Shown here piece by piece: positions 16,080 to 26,012 of a stretch of 64,000 nucleotides of DNA. The notes below the pieces were generated by a model that saw only the letters and a program-made list of their open reading frames with translations, did no database searches and was not told the origin of the DNA. This DNA is from Pseudomonadota bacterium (GTDB lineage Bacteria > Pseudomonadota > Gammaproteobacteria > Burkholderiales > Methylophilaceae), in contig JAKQIT010000074.1 of assembly GCA_029556915.1 (NCBI GenBank), forward strand, positions 124,001 to 188,000, given 5' to 3'. Numbering within the stretch: the stretch's first letter is position 1; every line of letters starts with the position of its first letter. A program made the position numbers and the translations under genes.

Positions 16080-17489
16080 TTACTCTTTAGTTGTTTTTAC
16101 AGTGCTGGATTTACTGGTAATTTTATCAACAACCGCTTTTCCAGTCTCCGTTTGTGCTAGGCCTTCAAGCATTGCTCCAATTGACGTGCCCCCTTTAGCG
16201 CTGATGACATCACCTAACTTTGCTATACCAGAACTGGCGTCACCACTATTGGCAATGATTTTAATATCGGCTTTTTCCAGCGCTTTGGCTTGCTCTACGC
16301 CAACCACTTGGTTGGCCTTAATTTGCTCTACAGTAATTAAATATTGTTGATAACCTACATTTTCACCAATCTCTTTTGCCAGCACAATCTGCGCTTGCAC
16401 AGGGGCAAGTTGCATGGCTTTCTCAGCTTCTGCACGGGCATTACCTTCAAGCGCAATCCCTTCAGATTCACGCTTTTTAGACTCTAATAAACCTTCCGCG
16501 TCCAGCACAGCCTTATTTTTTTCACCTTCAGCGTTAATAGTGACGCGCTGTTTAATTCCCTCAGCCTGAATAATACCCGCTTGCTTATCTTGTTCGGCTT
16601 TCACCAACTGTACTTGCTTGTTAATTTCTGCCTGGTTAACCTCGGCCACTTTAATCACAGCCATTTCTTTTTCTTTTGTCACGCGCTGTTCTTCTTGAAT
16701 CGCCTGTGTTGACTGCTCATTGGCAATCCCTACTTCGCGGTCTTTATTCGCCGTTTGAATGCCCACTTGTTGCAAGGCCAATTGTTTTTTAACATCTGTT
16801 TCACGTTGCGCTTCAATTTCAGCGATCTGCGCTGCACGCATATTGGCAGCAACTTCGGTTCGACTTTCCATCTCAATAAAGGATTTTTTCTTTTCCATAA
16901 TATTGTGAATCACCGCACTACTTTCACTATCGCGAATATCCATTAGTTCTATATTTTTCACTGCAACTACACCCCAATTAGTGAGTTGCGATGACACTTC
17001 GTGCGTAAATTGTTCGCCAAAGGTCGCACGGCCTTGCATAATTGCTTCGATTTCATTTGAGGCTAAAATAGTCCGCACTGCACCTTGTACAATGGCTTTA
17101 AGTTGCTTATGAAGTTCATCAAACGAAGCAACACGTTGTGCCGCTAAGTTAGAATCTGCAATACGGAAAAAGGCTTTTACATCAATTCTAAAAGGCAAAC
17201 GACCTTTGTCGTAAGCCTCATAATCAATCAAATCTAAATCAAATACTGATACAGGTAAAATGATTTTTGTGACGCCAATAATAGGAATCCAAGATGGCCA
17301 TTCATAATAAGTGTTACCGTTATTGGTGTCTTTACCGTAAGAGGTAGTCAGTTTACTTGACTGTACAATATGCACTTCATTAGTGGTGACCACGCGACGT
17401 AAACTTAGTATCCAAAATATCAGCTTGATAACGACGAACAACAGCACAATGCCAATAATGGGTAAAATGTATTGCGTGATTTCGAGCAT
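16080..17489 (-). CDS. Flotillin-like SPFH-domain membrane protein
   Basis: 469 residues. One N-terminal membrane segment (about residues 7-30), an SPFH/band 7 domain (about 35-210), then a long coiled coil rich in Ala/Glu/Gln (about 215-400, e.g. AEGIKQRVTINAEGEKNK, AEGLLESKKRESEGIALEGNARAEAEK), then a Ser/Lys-rich tail. This is the flotillin/YqiK layout. Such proteins form large assemblies in functional membrane microdomains. It lies 30 bases downstream of der, where many betaproteobacteria carry hfq. No NfeD-type partner is adjacent. Confidence 0.85.
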   Translation of the reverse strand: MLEITQYILPIIGIVLLFVVIKLIFWILSLRRVVTTNEVHIVQSSKLTTSYGKDTNNGNTYYEWPSWIPIIGVTKIILPVSVFDLDLIDYEAYDKGRLPFRIDVKAFFRIADSNLAAQRVASFDELHKQLKAIVQGAVRTILASNEIEAIMQGRATFGEQFTHEVSSQLTNWGVVAVKNIELMDIRDSESSAVIHNIMEKKKSFIEMESRTEVAANMRAAQIAEIEAQRETDVKKQLALQQVGIQTANKDREVGIANEQSTQAIQEEQRVTKEKEMAVIKVAEVNQAEINKQVQLVKAEQDKQAGIIQAEGIKQRVTINAEGEKNKAVLDAEGLLESKKRESEGIALEGNARAEAEKAMQLAPVQAQIVLAKEIGENVGYQQYLITVEQIKANQVVGVEQAKALEKADIKIIANSGDASSGIAKLGDVISAKGGTSIGAMLEGLAQTETGKAVVDKITSKSSTVKTTKE

Positions 17490-17519
17490 ATCAACCTTTC
17501 ATTTAGAGACTATACGGCG

Positions 17520-18974
17520 TTAATGTTTTTTTGCTTTTCCTGCTTCTAATTCAGCGGTTTTTTTCGCTTTTAATTCTGCCCGTTGAGCTGTTTTACGGCG
17601 ACGCATGCTGACAATCCCTTCGCCAGGTTTACGTTTATCTTCATCTTCAGCAAACGGGTTGTTGCCTTGCTTATATTGCACGCGTAAAGGTGTGCCAGAT
17701 AGTTGAAAAGTACGGCGGAAAGTTTTTTCTAAAAAGCGCGTATAGGCATCTTTTACGCCATCCACATGGTTACCATGAATCACCACAATGGGCGGGTTGC
17801 TACCGCCTTGGTGTGCATAGCGTAATTTTGGGCGAATCCCTTTGCTGATGGGCGGCTGGTGTTGTTGTACTGCATCAGCTAACACGCGTGTCAACTGCGG
17901 GGTGGATAATTTAGCAAAAGCCGCTTTAAAGGCGATATCAACTGATTTAAACAATTCTGGCAGGCCTTTTTTACGCAGTGCAGAAATATAGTGAAATTCT
18001 GCAAAGTCTAAAAACATCAGTTTGCGGTCAATTTCACGTTTAATCCAATCACGCTCTTCTTCTTTTAAGCCATCCCATTTATTAATAGCCACCACTAATG
18101 CCCGTCCAGCATCCAAGATATACGCGGCTACGTGTGCATCTTGTTCGGTAATACCTTCTTGTGCGTCCACCACCAAAATCACCACGTTAGCTTCTTCAAT
18201 GGATTGGATGGTTTTAATAACGGAGAATTTTTCAATCGCCTCGAGCACACGTCCGCGCTTACGCACACCCGCAGTGTCAATTAGCGTGTAATGTTTGCCA
18301 TTCTTTTCTAAATCTATACTGATAGAATCGCGCGTCGTTCCTGGCTCATCAAATGCAATCACACGCTCTTCACCAAGCAAAGCATTGACCAGTGTTGATT
18401 TACCTACATTAGGACGACCCACAATCGCCACTTTAGGTGTTTTATCTTGGGCATTGTCGGTGTCAGCGGCGTATTCTTCTACGTTAAAATGCTCAAGCGC
18501 TAGATCAATAATGTCCTTTACACCCTCACCGTGGGCTGAGGAAATGGAAAGTGGATCGCCTAATCCTAGCTCATGAAAATCCGCACTAACCACTGCCTTA
18601 TTCATACCTTCGGTTTTATTGACCGCTAAAAAAACTGGGCAACGGCTTCTGCGCAAGCGATTAGCAATCTCCATATCCTGAGGAGTTGCGCCTTGACGAC
18701 CATCAACCAGAAAAATAATCGCATCGGCTTCATCAATGGCTTGCAGGGTTTGCTTAGCCATGGCTTTTAAAATACCACTATCGGTATTCGGCTCAAAACC
18801 ACCGGTATCTACCACCAAGTAAGGCTGGCTAGCGCCTAGGCCGCGTCCATAATGGCGGTCACGCGTTAGGCCTGGTAAATCGGCTACCAAAGCATCGCGG
18901 CTTTTCGTTAAGCGGTTAAATAAAGTGGATTTGCCGACATTAGGACGTCCGACCAGCACAATGGTAGGTAGCAT
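17520..18974 (-). CDS. der: Ribosome-associated GTPase Der (EngA)
   Basis: 484 residues with two tandem GTPase domains, each with GRPNVGKST (about residues 8-16 and 187-195), DTGG / DTAG switch motifs and NKTEG / NKWDG, followed by the C-terminal KH-like domain. The basic Lys/Arg/Ala-rich C-terminal tail is a common extension. Essential for 50S subunit maturation. Its ATG shares one base with the bamB stop codon. Confidence 0.96.
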   Translation of the reverse strand: MLPTIVLVGRPNVGKSTLFNRLTKSRDALVADLPGLTRDRHYGRGLGASQPYLVVDTGGFEPNTDSGILKAMAKQTLQAIDEADAIIFLVDGRQGATPQDMEIANRLRRSRCPVFLAVNKTEGMNKAVVSADFHELGLGDPLSISSAHGEGVKDIIDLALEHFNVEEYAADTDNAQDKTPKVAIVGRPNVGKSTLVNALLGEERVIAFDEPGTTRDSISIDLEKNGKHYTLIDTAGVRKRGRVLEAIEKFSVIKTIQSIEEANVVILVVDAQEGITEQDAHVAAYILDAGRALVVAINKWDGLKEEERDWIKREIDRKLMFLDFAEFHYISALRKKGLPELFKSVDIAFKAAFAKLSTPQLTRVLADAVQQHQPPISKGIRPKLRYAHQGGSNPPIVVIHGNHVDGVKDAYTRFLEKTFRRTFQLSGTPLRVQYKQGNNPFAEDEDKRKPGEGIVSMRRRKTAQRAELKAKKTAELEAGKAKKH

Positions 18975-20173
18975 TATTTAACCTGAACCGCATATAAGCC
19001 ACCATCACGCGTTTGCGCCAAGAGGGTGTTACTATTGATAAGCGCCATTTGTGGCATTACAGCGCTGCCACTTGTTTTAATACGTGAGGAGAATACGCCG
19101 TCATCGCGACTTAAAAAGTGAATATACCCTTCAACATCCCCTACGGCAGTATAATTACCCATTGGCACTGGTGCGCTTAATTGACGATTTTTTAAATCTG
19201 CTTGGCGCCAAAAAGTTTTACCCGTGGTGTAGTCTAATGCATAAATTGAACCCATGGTATGGGAGACAAAAATACGCCCATCTTCAACACTTAACCCAGT
19301 CAAGCTTGAAATATCTCGATTCCAAATAACACGGCCAGAAATACGATCAATGGCCACAATTCGACCCTGATAAGCTACAGCATATACCAATGGACCATCT
19401 AAAACGGGCAAGCTAGTAATGTCAGCTATTCGCTCAATTTCAGTCACCCCTTTTGGCTGCGCTACAGAAGCTTCCCAAAGCAACTTGCCATTATCCGCGC
19501 GCACAGCAACCATTTTTCCACCACCAAAGCCTGCATAAACGGCACCACCATCTACTACCAAACCTGCGCTACTGCGTAATGTTAGCGCTGGGCCAGTGCG
19601 GTTATACACCCATTTGCGGCTTCCATCATCTGCATTAATGCCATAAATATGACTATCGCCAGTACGCACAATAACCGTACCATCAAAATATTTAGGGGCA
19701 CTGAGTACTTCGCTACTTAACTTAGACTTCCAAAGTAGTTTTCCCGAAATATCAAAGGCATACACACTGCCTTTTTGCGTTCCAACCATGGCCAAACTAC
19801 CGCCAACGCCAACGCCACCCGATATTTTTTCTCCCACACTCACTCGCCAAACTGATTTACCGTTGGATACATCTATTTTAACTACTTCACCATTAGCGCC
19901 TGCAGCATAGGCATAGCCCGCATCAACCACCGGCGAGAACTCAAAGTCTTCAGCAGCACCAACTTTGGCCTGCCACAATATTTTGCTACTTGCAGTTTCT
20001 TTAATTTCTTTAAGTGGCTCTGGAGCATCTACTGGCTCGCGACCAAATATTCTTTCCGAAACATCCGTTTTTAAGTCAGTTAAGGTTCCGCACGCGGATA
20101 ATGACAAAACACCAGCAAAACATAGCAATGCAATAAATTTATTTAACAAATTTTTCAAACCCAACCCCAACAT
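18974..20173 (-). CDS. bamB: Outer membrane assembly lipoprotein BamB
   Basis: 399 residues. Lipobox LSAC with acylated Cys28, then eight-bladed PQQ-like propeller repeats with the AxDxxxGxxxW pattern (e.g. [50 protein letters not shown]). Non-essential scaffold of the BAM complex. Placed between yfgM and der, the conserved order in beta- and gammaproteobacteria. Confidence 0.95.
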   Translation of the reverse strand: MLGLGLKNLLNKFIALLCFAGVLSLSACGTLTDLKTDVSERIFGREPVDAPEPLKEIKETASSKILWQAKVGAAEDFEFSPVVDAGYAYAAGANGEVVKIDVSNGKSVWRVSVGEKISGGVGVGGSLAMVGTQKGSVYAFDISGKLLWKSKLSSEVLSAPKYFDGTVIVRTGDSHIYGINADDGSRKWVYNRTGPALTLRSSAGLVVDGGAVYAGFGGGKMVAVRADNGKLLWEASVAQPKGVTEIERIADITSLPVLDGPLVYAVAYQGRIVAIDRISGRVIWNRDISSLTGLSVEDGRIFVSHTMGSIYALDYTTGKTFWRQADLKNRQLSAPVPMGNYTAVGDVEGYIHFLSRDDGVFSSRIKTSGSAVMPQMALINSNTLLAQTRDGGLYAVQVK

Positions 20174-20186
20174 CTATTATGTCTAA

Positions 20187-20810
20187 TCAGCCTAATGACT
20201 CTAGCTTACGTTGTGTAATTGACCGGTATTTACCTTGTACATCTAACTTTTTGAGTGCCTCTTCATAGGCTGCTTTCGCTTCCGCAGATTTTCCTTGTGC
20301 ACTCAATACATCACCTTTTAAATCCGCAAAAAGCCCCGCGAAACCTGCATCATGGGGGGCATTAAGTAATTTCAATGCGCCCTCATAATCTTTTTCCTCC
20401 ATGAGGATATTAGCTAACTGTAGGCTAGCTAAAGCACTGGCCGCAGTTTCTTTAGCATTTTTAATCGCCCAGTCTAATTGCGCCTTAGCACTTTTAGTGT
20501 CCTTTGCATCATAATTCGCCTTAGCCGCAAATAATGCTGCGCGTGCGGCATATGGTGTGCCGCCAAATTTATCCATGATGGTTGCCGATTTTTCTTGAAT
20601 TGCTTTCAAGTCTTTAGCATCCGTAGTGACTAAAGCTTGATACTCACTTGATGCTTCCACCGCTTGTTTGTTTTGCGTGTAGTGCCAAACTTGGTAGCCT
20701 GCATAAAGTGCAACACCACCAATCACAAGGGTACTCACCATTTTACCGTATTGCTTCCACCACGCTTTGAATTCGTCTATTTGTTCCTGCTCTTCTAAAT
20801 CGTATGCCAT
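20187..20810 (-). CDS. yfgM: YfgM family membrane-anchored TPR protein
   Basis: 207 residues. A short cytoplasmic N-terminus (MAYDLEEQEQIDEFKAWWK) is typical of the family, then one membrane segment (about 24-42) and periplasmic TPR-like repeats. In E. coli YfgM works with PpiD at the Sec translocon in periplasmic chaperoning. Upstream of bamB as usual, but hisS, its customary left neighbour, is displaced by three inserted genes. Confidence 0.9.
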   Translation of the reverse strand: MAYDLEEQEQIDEFKAWWKQYGKMVSTLVIGGVALYAGYQVWHYTQNKQAVEASSEYQALVTTDAKDLKAIQEKSATIMDKFGGTPYAARAALFAAKANYDAKDTKSAKAQLDWAIKNAKETAASALASLQLANILMEEKDYEGALKLLNAPHDAGFAGLFADLKGDVLSAQGKSAEAKAAYEEALKKLDVQGKYRSITQRKLESLG

Positions 20811-20865
20811 TACTTTCTTCCTAATATCAATTACGTTTGTTATATTTTAGCGCACTAAATTGCTT

Positions 20866-21672
20866 TTAATGCTTTTTACCTGGAATTGCTGCCAACAAGC
20901 TGCGCGTATATTCTTGCTGTGGATTTGCATAAATATCAGCCACACAGCCTTGCTCCACCACTTTACCTTGGTGCATTACCATCACATCATCTGCAATGTG
21001 ACGCACTACCCGCAAATCATGCGTAATAAATAAATAGCTCAAACCCATTTCAGCTTGTAACTCTTTAAGCAGTAACAAAATCTGCGCTTGTATTGACACA
21101 TCCAATGCAGACACGGGCTCATCACACACAACGACTTTGGGTCGTAAAACTAATGCTCTTGCAATGCCTATCCGCTGGCGCTGCCCACCTGAAAACTCAT
21201 GCGGATATTTTTGCATATCCGCTTCGGTTAAGCCCACACGCTTTAACATGGCAACCACTTTTTGTTGTTGCTCAAATTTACTTCCTATATTGTGAATGAG
21301 CAAACCCTCGCCTACAATTTCACCCACATTTAATCGCGGGTTAAGCGATGCAAATGGATCTTGAAATACCATTTGTAAATGTTGACGCACTTCACGCAAT
21401 GCAGTGCCTCTTAGCTTTGCAAGGTTTTTTCCTTGAAAAAGCACTTCTCCACCTTCAAACGGGTGCAATTGTAACAGACATCGCGCCAAGGTGGACTTTC
21501 CACTGCCAGATTCCCCCACAACAGCTAGAGTTTTACCAGCAGTTAAACTAACACTCACGTCATCCAAAGCTTTCACAAAAGTAGTGCCAAAGCCAAATTT
21601 TCCGCTACGCTGCGCATAAATTTTCACTAAGTGCTTAGCTTGTAGAATAACTTGATTGGTGGGTTCGCTCAT
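20866..21672 (-). CDS. Opp/Dpp-type peptide ABC transporter ATPase (OppF-like)
   Basis: 268 residues from the ATG at 21672, which overlaps the stop of the preceding ATPase by four bases (ATGA). A longer start at 21696 is unlikely. Walker A GESGSGKSTLARCL, the Q loop (MVFQDPFASLNPRL), signature FSGGQRQRIGIARAL, Walker B VVCDEPVSALDVS and H-loop TH are all intact. It lacks adjacent permease and substrate-binding genes, so the partner may be encoded elsewhere. It and the OppD-like gene form an unusual insertion between hisS and yfgM. Confidence 0.88.
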   Translation of the reverse strand: MSEPTNQVILQAKHLVKIYAQRSGKFGFGTTFVKALDDVSVSLTAGKTLAVVGESGSGKSTLARCLLQLHPFEGGEVLFQGKNLAKLRGTALREVRQHLQMVFQDPFASLNPRLNVGEIVGEGLLIHNIGSKFEQQQKVVAMLKRVGLTEADMQKYPHEFSGGQRQRIGIARALVLRPKVVVCDEPVSALDVSIQAQILLLLKELQAEMGLSYLFITHDLRVVRHIADDVMVMHQGKVVEQGCVADIYANPQQEYTRSLLAAIPGKKH

Positions 21673-22541
21673 GCGGTAGCCCCCTCTTTTAACCATGCAT
21701 AATCAATTGGCCTTAATGCCTTTTTACCCTCTGCATCAGGTACGCATGCTAACAATGCTTTTGTATATGGGTGTTGTGGATTGCCTAACACAGCCTCTTT
21801 TGTGCCAATTTCAACAATCTCTCCTCTAAACATCACCACCACTTGATCGGCAATATCGGCAACCACACCAAAGTCATGGGTAATAAACAACATCCCCATA
21901 TTCATACGATTTTTTAAATCATCTAATAGTTTGAGAATTTGCGCTTGTACGGTGACATCTAATGCAGTCGTTGGCTCATCGGCGATGAGCAGTTGAGGTT
22001 CACAGGCAATACTCATGGCAATCATCACACGCTGGCGCTGCCCACCTGACAACTCATCAGGATAGCTGCTGGCACGACTTGCAGGAATGCCAACCAACGC
22101 AAGCAGGCTTGCTACTTTTGTTTTAAGCGCATCCCCTTTGATGCCTAAATGCGCAGTGAGTGACTCACCAATTTGATAACCGACCGTCAACACTGGGTTA
22201 AGCGAAGTCATCGGCTCTTGAAAAATCATGGCGATTTTTGCACCACGAATTTTTTGCAAGCTATCTATATCCAATTTTGTTAAGTCTTGAACGCCTGCTT
22301 CTGTATTGTTAAATAAAATACTCCCGGAATTTAATTGTAGCTGTTTGGACAATAGCCCCATCACCGCCAGCGCTGTCAGGCTTTTACCACTGCCAGACTC
22401 TCCCACCACACAAGTCGTCTTACCCGCTTCAATGTTGAAACCAACCCCATTGACCAACAAGCGCGTTGGCGCTTTTCTTGGCGAGATACTAAGCTGCGAA
22501 ATTTGCAGAATGGGCGTATTTTGTTGATAGGTGCTTGTCAC
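21669..22541 (-). CDS. Opp/Dpp-type peptide ABC transporter ATPase (OppD-like)
   Basis: 290 residues. Walker A GESGSGKSLTALAV, Q loop MIFQEPMTSLNPVL, signature LSGGQRQRVMIAMS, Walker B LLIADEPTTALDVT, H-loop ITHDFGVVAD, and the C-terminal HPYTKALLACVP of the peptide/nickel transporter subfamily. Together with the next gene it equals the two halves of YejF-type fused ATPases. Translationally coupled to its partner. Seven bases after the SIMPL gene. Confidence 0.88.
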   Translation of the reverse strand: MTSTYQQNTPILQISQLSISPRKAPTRLLVNGVGFNIEAGKTTCVVGESGSGKSLTALAVMGLLSKQLQLNSGSILFNNTEAGVQDLTKLDIDSLQKIRGAKIAMIFQEPMTSLNPVLTVGYQIGESLTAHLGIKGDALKTKVASLLALVGIPASRASSYPDELSGGQRQRVMIAMSIACEPQLLIADEPTTALDVTVQAQILKLLDDLKNRMNMGMLFITHDFGVVADIADQVVVMFRGEIVEIGTKEAVLGNPQHPYTKALLACVPDAEGKKALRPIDYAWLKEGATA

Positions 22542-22548
22542 TTAAGGT

Positions 22549-23301
22549 CTATTCAATGTTGTAAACTATCGTCACAACAACACGCGCTGTCTTGTCGATA
22601 GTAGATTTATCATAAGTGCCACCATAGCTATCTTCCATTGTTTCGCCACCTACAGGCAAAATATAAAAGGCACCCTGGCTAGCAGACTTCATCACGCCAA
22701 CTTTTACACCATCTTGCTTCACAAATTCAGTTGCACGTGAACGCGCATTTGTAGTTGCATCGGCAATTAAAGACATTTTAATTGCTTCCAGATTGCTCAC
22801 CAAATAATGGGGTGGTTGCGCTACAACAGGATGGTTGTCAGCACGCAATTGTAAAATAGCTTTATGCGCGTTAGTGATTTTAGCCAAATCTTTTGTACTG
22901 ACAAAAATACTTTGGTTTGCATCAAAACCATTTTGCACTTGGCGTGAACGGTCTTTTTCAAAGATTTCTTCATAATGCGGTCTTAATTCTTCTACTTCAG
23001 TTAACCACGTTTCGGCTTCCAAACCTTGTTTTACCAAAAACGCTTCTACTACTTTGCGCTCAACAGCAAGCTTTTGTAATGCGCCTGCTTGTGTGGCATC
23101 CATTACTGAAAAATCAATGCGCCATTCCGCACTATCAGCTTTTATCGGCTTTTCAGCCAAACCTTTTACAGTAATACTTTGTTGCCCTGAAACCGCGCGT
23201 TTGGCTTGCACGCCTAGAATAAATGCCGCACTCGCCATACCAATTGCCAACAACAAGCCTAATACAATAATGGCTTTTGAAAAATCTTTTTGATTGTTCA
23301 A
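22549..23301 (-). CDS. SIMPL-domain (YggE/DUF541-like) membrane-anchored protein
   Basis: About 250 residues from a TTG at 23301. The start is chosen because AAGGAG lies six bases upstream and TTGA overlaps the hisS stop codon. An upstream ATG at 23343 lies inside hisS with no better site. An N-terminal membrane segment (KAIIVLGLLLAIGMASAAFIL) is followed by a SIMPL domain (SITVKGLAEKPIKADSAEW ... VVVTIVYNIE). Family proteins are periplasmic or envelope-attached; their biochemical function is unclear (YggE has been linked to oxidative stress). Neighbouring hisS and the two ABC ATPases on one strand suggest one transcript. Confidence 0.82.
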   Translation of the reverse strand: MNNQKDFSKAIIVLGLLLAIGMASAAFILGVQAKRAVSGQQSITVKGLAEKPIKADSAEWRIDFSVMDATQAGALQKLAVERKVVEAFLVKQGLEAETWLTEVEELRPHYEEIFEKDRSRQVQNGFDANQSIFVSTKDLAKITNAHKAILQLRADNHPVVAQPPHYLVSNLEAIKMSLIADATTNARSRATEFVKQDGVKVGVMKSASQGAFYILPVGGETMEDSYGGTYDKSTIDKTARVVVTIVYNIE

Positions 23302-24560
23302 ACCGTACTCCTTATCAATGTCGCCACTTCCTGATATGCACATTTCACTTGCTCACCTGCTTGCAACAATGGTTTAAGCGAAATTTGACCCGTTTGCACT
23401 TCATCATCCCCTAAAATGGCTGCATAACGCGCGCCACTTCTGTCAGCTTTTTTCATTTGTGATTTGAAACTGCCGCCACCAGCGTGCAATACTACGCTTA
23501 AGCCTGCGCTTCGCATATTTTCAGCTATCACAAAAGCTTGTTTTTCAGCCATCTCACCCACATTGACCAAATAAACATCTGGCGCATGGTTTGCAGTAAC
23601 GCCATATTCTTGCATCAATAAAAATACACGTTCTAAGCCTATACCAAATCCGCATGCCGGTGTTGCATTGCCACCTAAACGCTCCACCAAACTATCATAA
23701 CGGCCACCGCCTGCAATGGTGCCTTGCGCGCCTAATTTAGTTGTAACCCACTCAAACACTGTGCGGTTGTAATAATCTAAGCCGCGCACCAAACGGGCAT
23801 TAAGGCTATAAGCCACACCCGCTGCATCTAGCAACTTGCATAGACTGTTAAAATGCGCACGGGTTTCATCGCCTAGACAATCAATCAATTTAGGTGCGGC
23901 TTCGCAAATCGCTTGCATGCGTGGATTTTTGCTGTCTAAAATGCGCAGCGGATTAGTGTATAAGCGACGTTTTGCATCTTCATCCAACACATCTGCATGT
24001 TGCTCAAAATATGCTATCAATGTTTTTCTATATTCGGTACGCTCATGCGCATCCCCTATGCTATTGATTTGCAAGGCCACATCTGTAATACCCAATTCGC
24101 GCCACAAACGTGCTAGCAGCACAATTTGTTCTGCATCCACTTCAGGTGAAGCAAAACCAAATGCTTCTACACCAATTTGGTGAAACTGGCGCTGACGACC
24201 TTTTTGCACATTTTCATGCCGAAACATCGCCCCGCTATACCACAAGCGCACGGGGCCGTTATAGGTTAGATTATTTTCCACCACGGCGCGCACGCAGCCC
24301 GCAGTACCTTCTGGCCGCAAGGTGAGTTTGTCGCCATTGAGTGCATCTGTCCACGCGTACATTTCTTTTTCTACAATATCGGTATGCTCGCCAACTGAGC
24401 GAACAAACAAATCGGTACTTTCTACCAATGGCATGCGAATATTGTTGTAACCGTATTGTGCTAACACCCTTCTAGCCGTGTCTTCAAGCTTAAACCACAG
24501 AGGGGTTGCTTCAGGCAAAATATCGTAAAAACCTTTAATACTTTGAAATTTTTCTGCCAT
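23298..24560 (-). CDS. hisS: Histidyl-tRNA synthetase
   Basis: 420 residues, class II synthetase. Motif 1 region near the N-terminus (KGFYDILP), motif 2 (SGAMFRHENVQKGRQRQFHQ), HisA motif (LVRGLDYYNRTVFEW and GGGRYDSLVERLGG) and motif 3 (GFGIGLERV), then the anticodon-binding domain. It normally lies between ispG and yfgM; here the downstream side carries an inserted trio of genes. Confidence 0.97.
   Translation of the reverse strand: MAEKFQSIKGFYDILPEATPLWFKLEDTARRVLAQYGYNNIRMPLVESTDLFVRSVGEHTDIVEKEMYAWTDALNGDKLTLRPEGTAGCVRAVVENNLTYNGPVRLWYSGAMFRHENVQKGRQRQFHQIGVEAFGFASPEVDAEQIVLLARLWRELGITDVALQINSIGDAHERTEYRKTLIAYFEQHADVLDEDAKRRLYTNPLRILDSKNPRMQAICEAAPKLIDCLGDETRAHFNSLCKLLDAAGVAYSLNARLVRGLDYYNRTVFEWVTTKLGAQGTIAGGGRYDSLVERLGGNATPACGFGIGLERVFLLMQEYGVTANHAPDVYLVNVGEMAEKQAFVIAENMRSAGLSVVLHAGGGSFKSQMKKADRSGARYAAILGDDEVQTGQISLKPLLQAGEQVKCAYQEVATLIRSTV
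23308..23313 (-). promoter_or_regulatory. Ribosome binding site deciding the TTG start of the SIMPL gene
   Basis: AAGGAG, six bases before the TTG at 23301-23299, located within the last codons of hisS. The TTGA start/stop overlap indicates coupled translation. Confidence 0.7.
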
Positions 24561-24613
24561 TTTTTTGATGATTAAAATTGATTAAATAATGTGTAAATTT
24601 GCTACGAGCAAAA

Positions 24614-24665
24614 AATGATGCCCTGCAAGCCGCATGCAGACTGGCTTCCAGAGCATCGCGATGGA
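24614..24665 (+). repeat. Dispersed intergenic repeat, copy C
   Basis: GATGCCCTGCAAGCC, 11 bases, GGCTTCCAGAGCATC. The outer GATGC/GCATC blocks add to the hairpin. It lies between ispG and hisS, within what should be one leftward transcript. Confidence 0.8.
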
Positions 24666-24695
24666 TAAGTGCGATTATGACTCAAATAAATCATA

Positions 24696-25997
24696 CTAAA
24701 TTGATTGAATTGGAATCACTTTAGGAGTGGTTTGCGCTGTACGTAATTTTCCACCAACAGCGTAATTTTTTTGCACGTACTCTTCCACAATCGCCTGAAA
24801 TTCTTGAGCAATATTATCGCCTTTTAGCGTCACCGTTTTTTCGCCATCCACAAATACTGGTGCGACTGGCGTTTCCCCCGTGCCAGGTAAACTAATACCA
24901 ATATTAGCTAATTTAGACTCACCTGGTCCATTCACTACGCAGCCCATCACCGCCACATTCATATTTTCTACGCCCGAATACAAGTCGCGCCACACTGGCA
25001 TTTGGTTGCGCAAGTAGCTTTGAATTTGCATAGCTAACTCTTGAAAATAAGTGCTGGTGGTACGACCACAGCCCGGGCAAGCCGTCACAAGCGGTGTAAA
25101 CGAGCGTATGCCCATGGTCTGCAAAATCTCTTGCGCGACGATGACTTCTTTTGTGCGCGATTCATTTAGTTCTGGCGTCAAGCTCACGCGTATGGTATTA
25201 CCTATGCCTTGCTGTAATAAAATAGCCAATGCTGCCGTTGATGCAACCACGCCTTTTGAACCCATTCCCGCTTCTGTTAAACCTAGGTGAAGTGGATATT
25301 CGCAACGCTTAGAAAGATCAGAATATACTTTAATTAAATCTTGTACGTTACTGACTTTACAGGAAATTATTATTTTATTTTTAGGCAATCCGATGGTTAC
25401 AGCTTGCTCAGCACTTTCTAAAGCGGATTGAATTAACGCTTCACGCATCAGCGCATCTGATGACAAAGGCTCTGCTAACCCTGCATTATCATCCATCATC
25501 TGTGCCATTTTAGCTTGGTCTAAACTACCCCAATTCACCCCAATGCGCACCGCTTTTTGGTATTGAATAGCCGTTTCTATCATGGCGGCAAACTGCTCAT
25601 CGCGTTTGCTACCTTTGCCCACATTGCCTGGGTTAATGCGATACTTTGCAAGCGATTCTGCACAATCAGGGTAAGCAGCAAGCAACTTATGCCCGTTGTA
25701 ATGAAAATCCCCGATGAGTGGAACATGGCAACCCATTGCATCTAAGCCACGGCGAATATTGCCCACTTGTGCGGCAGCTTCAGGGGAGTTTACCGTAATA
25801 CGCACCAACTCAGAACCAGCTTGCCATAACTCAAATACTTGTTGTATCGTTGCTTGCGCATCAGCGGTATCAGTATTGGTCATACTTTGCACGACGACAG
25901 GGCTTACCGGTGTAGATGCTAAACCGCCCCCGACAGGCACATGACCTACCAATACCTGTAGTGTGTTGTGTTGTAGTTGTTGCAAACTTAAATTCAA
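24696..25997 (-). CDS. ispG: (E)-4-hydroxy-3-methylbut-2-enyl-diphosphate synthase IspG
   Basis: 433 residues. Reductive step of the MEP isoprenoid pathway (MEcPP to HMBPP). N-terminal TIM barrel, C-terminal iron-sulfur domain with TACPGCGRT and CVVNGPGES supplying three Cys ligands. Single-insertion length typical of proteobacteria. Follows rodZ by 15 bases and precedes hisS, the conserved order. Confidence 0.97.
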   Translation of the reverse strand: MNLSLQQLQHNTLQVLVGHVPVGGGLASTPVSPVVVQSMTNTDTADAQATIQQVFELWQAGSELVRITVNSPEAAAQVGNIRRGLDAMGCHVPLIGDFHYNGHKLLAAYPDCAESLAKYRINPGNVGKGSKRDEQFAAMIETAIQYQKAVRIGVNWGSLDQAKMAQMMDDNAGLAEPLSSDALMREALIQSALESAEQAVTIGLPKNKIIISCKVSNVQDLIKVYSDLSKRCEYPLHLGLTEAGMGSKGVVASTAALAILLQQGIGNTIRVSLTPELNESRTKEVIVAQEILQTMGIRSFTPLVTACPGCGRTTSTYFQELAMQIQSYLRNQMPVWRDLYSGVENMNVAVMGCVVNGPGESKLANIGISLPGTGETPVAPVFVDGEKTVTLKGDNIAQEFQAIVEEYVQKNYAVGGKLRTAQTTPKVIPIQSI

Positions 25998-26012
25998 GCT
26001 AATTCCAAACCT

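Noticed and set aside
22081-22145. GATGCGCTT / AAGCC words in the OppD-like gene as another embedded repeat
   Set aside because: The two words are poorly placed and the protein stretch fits normal OppD sequence without an insertion.
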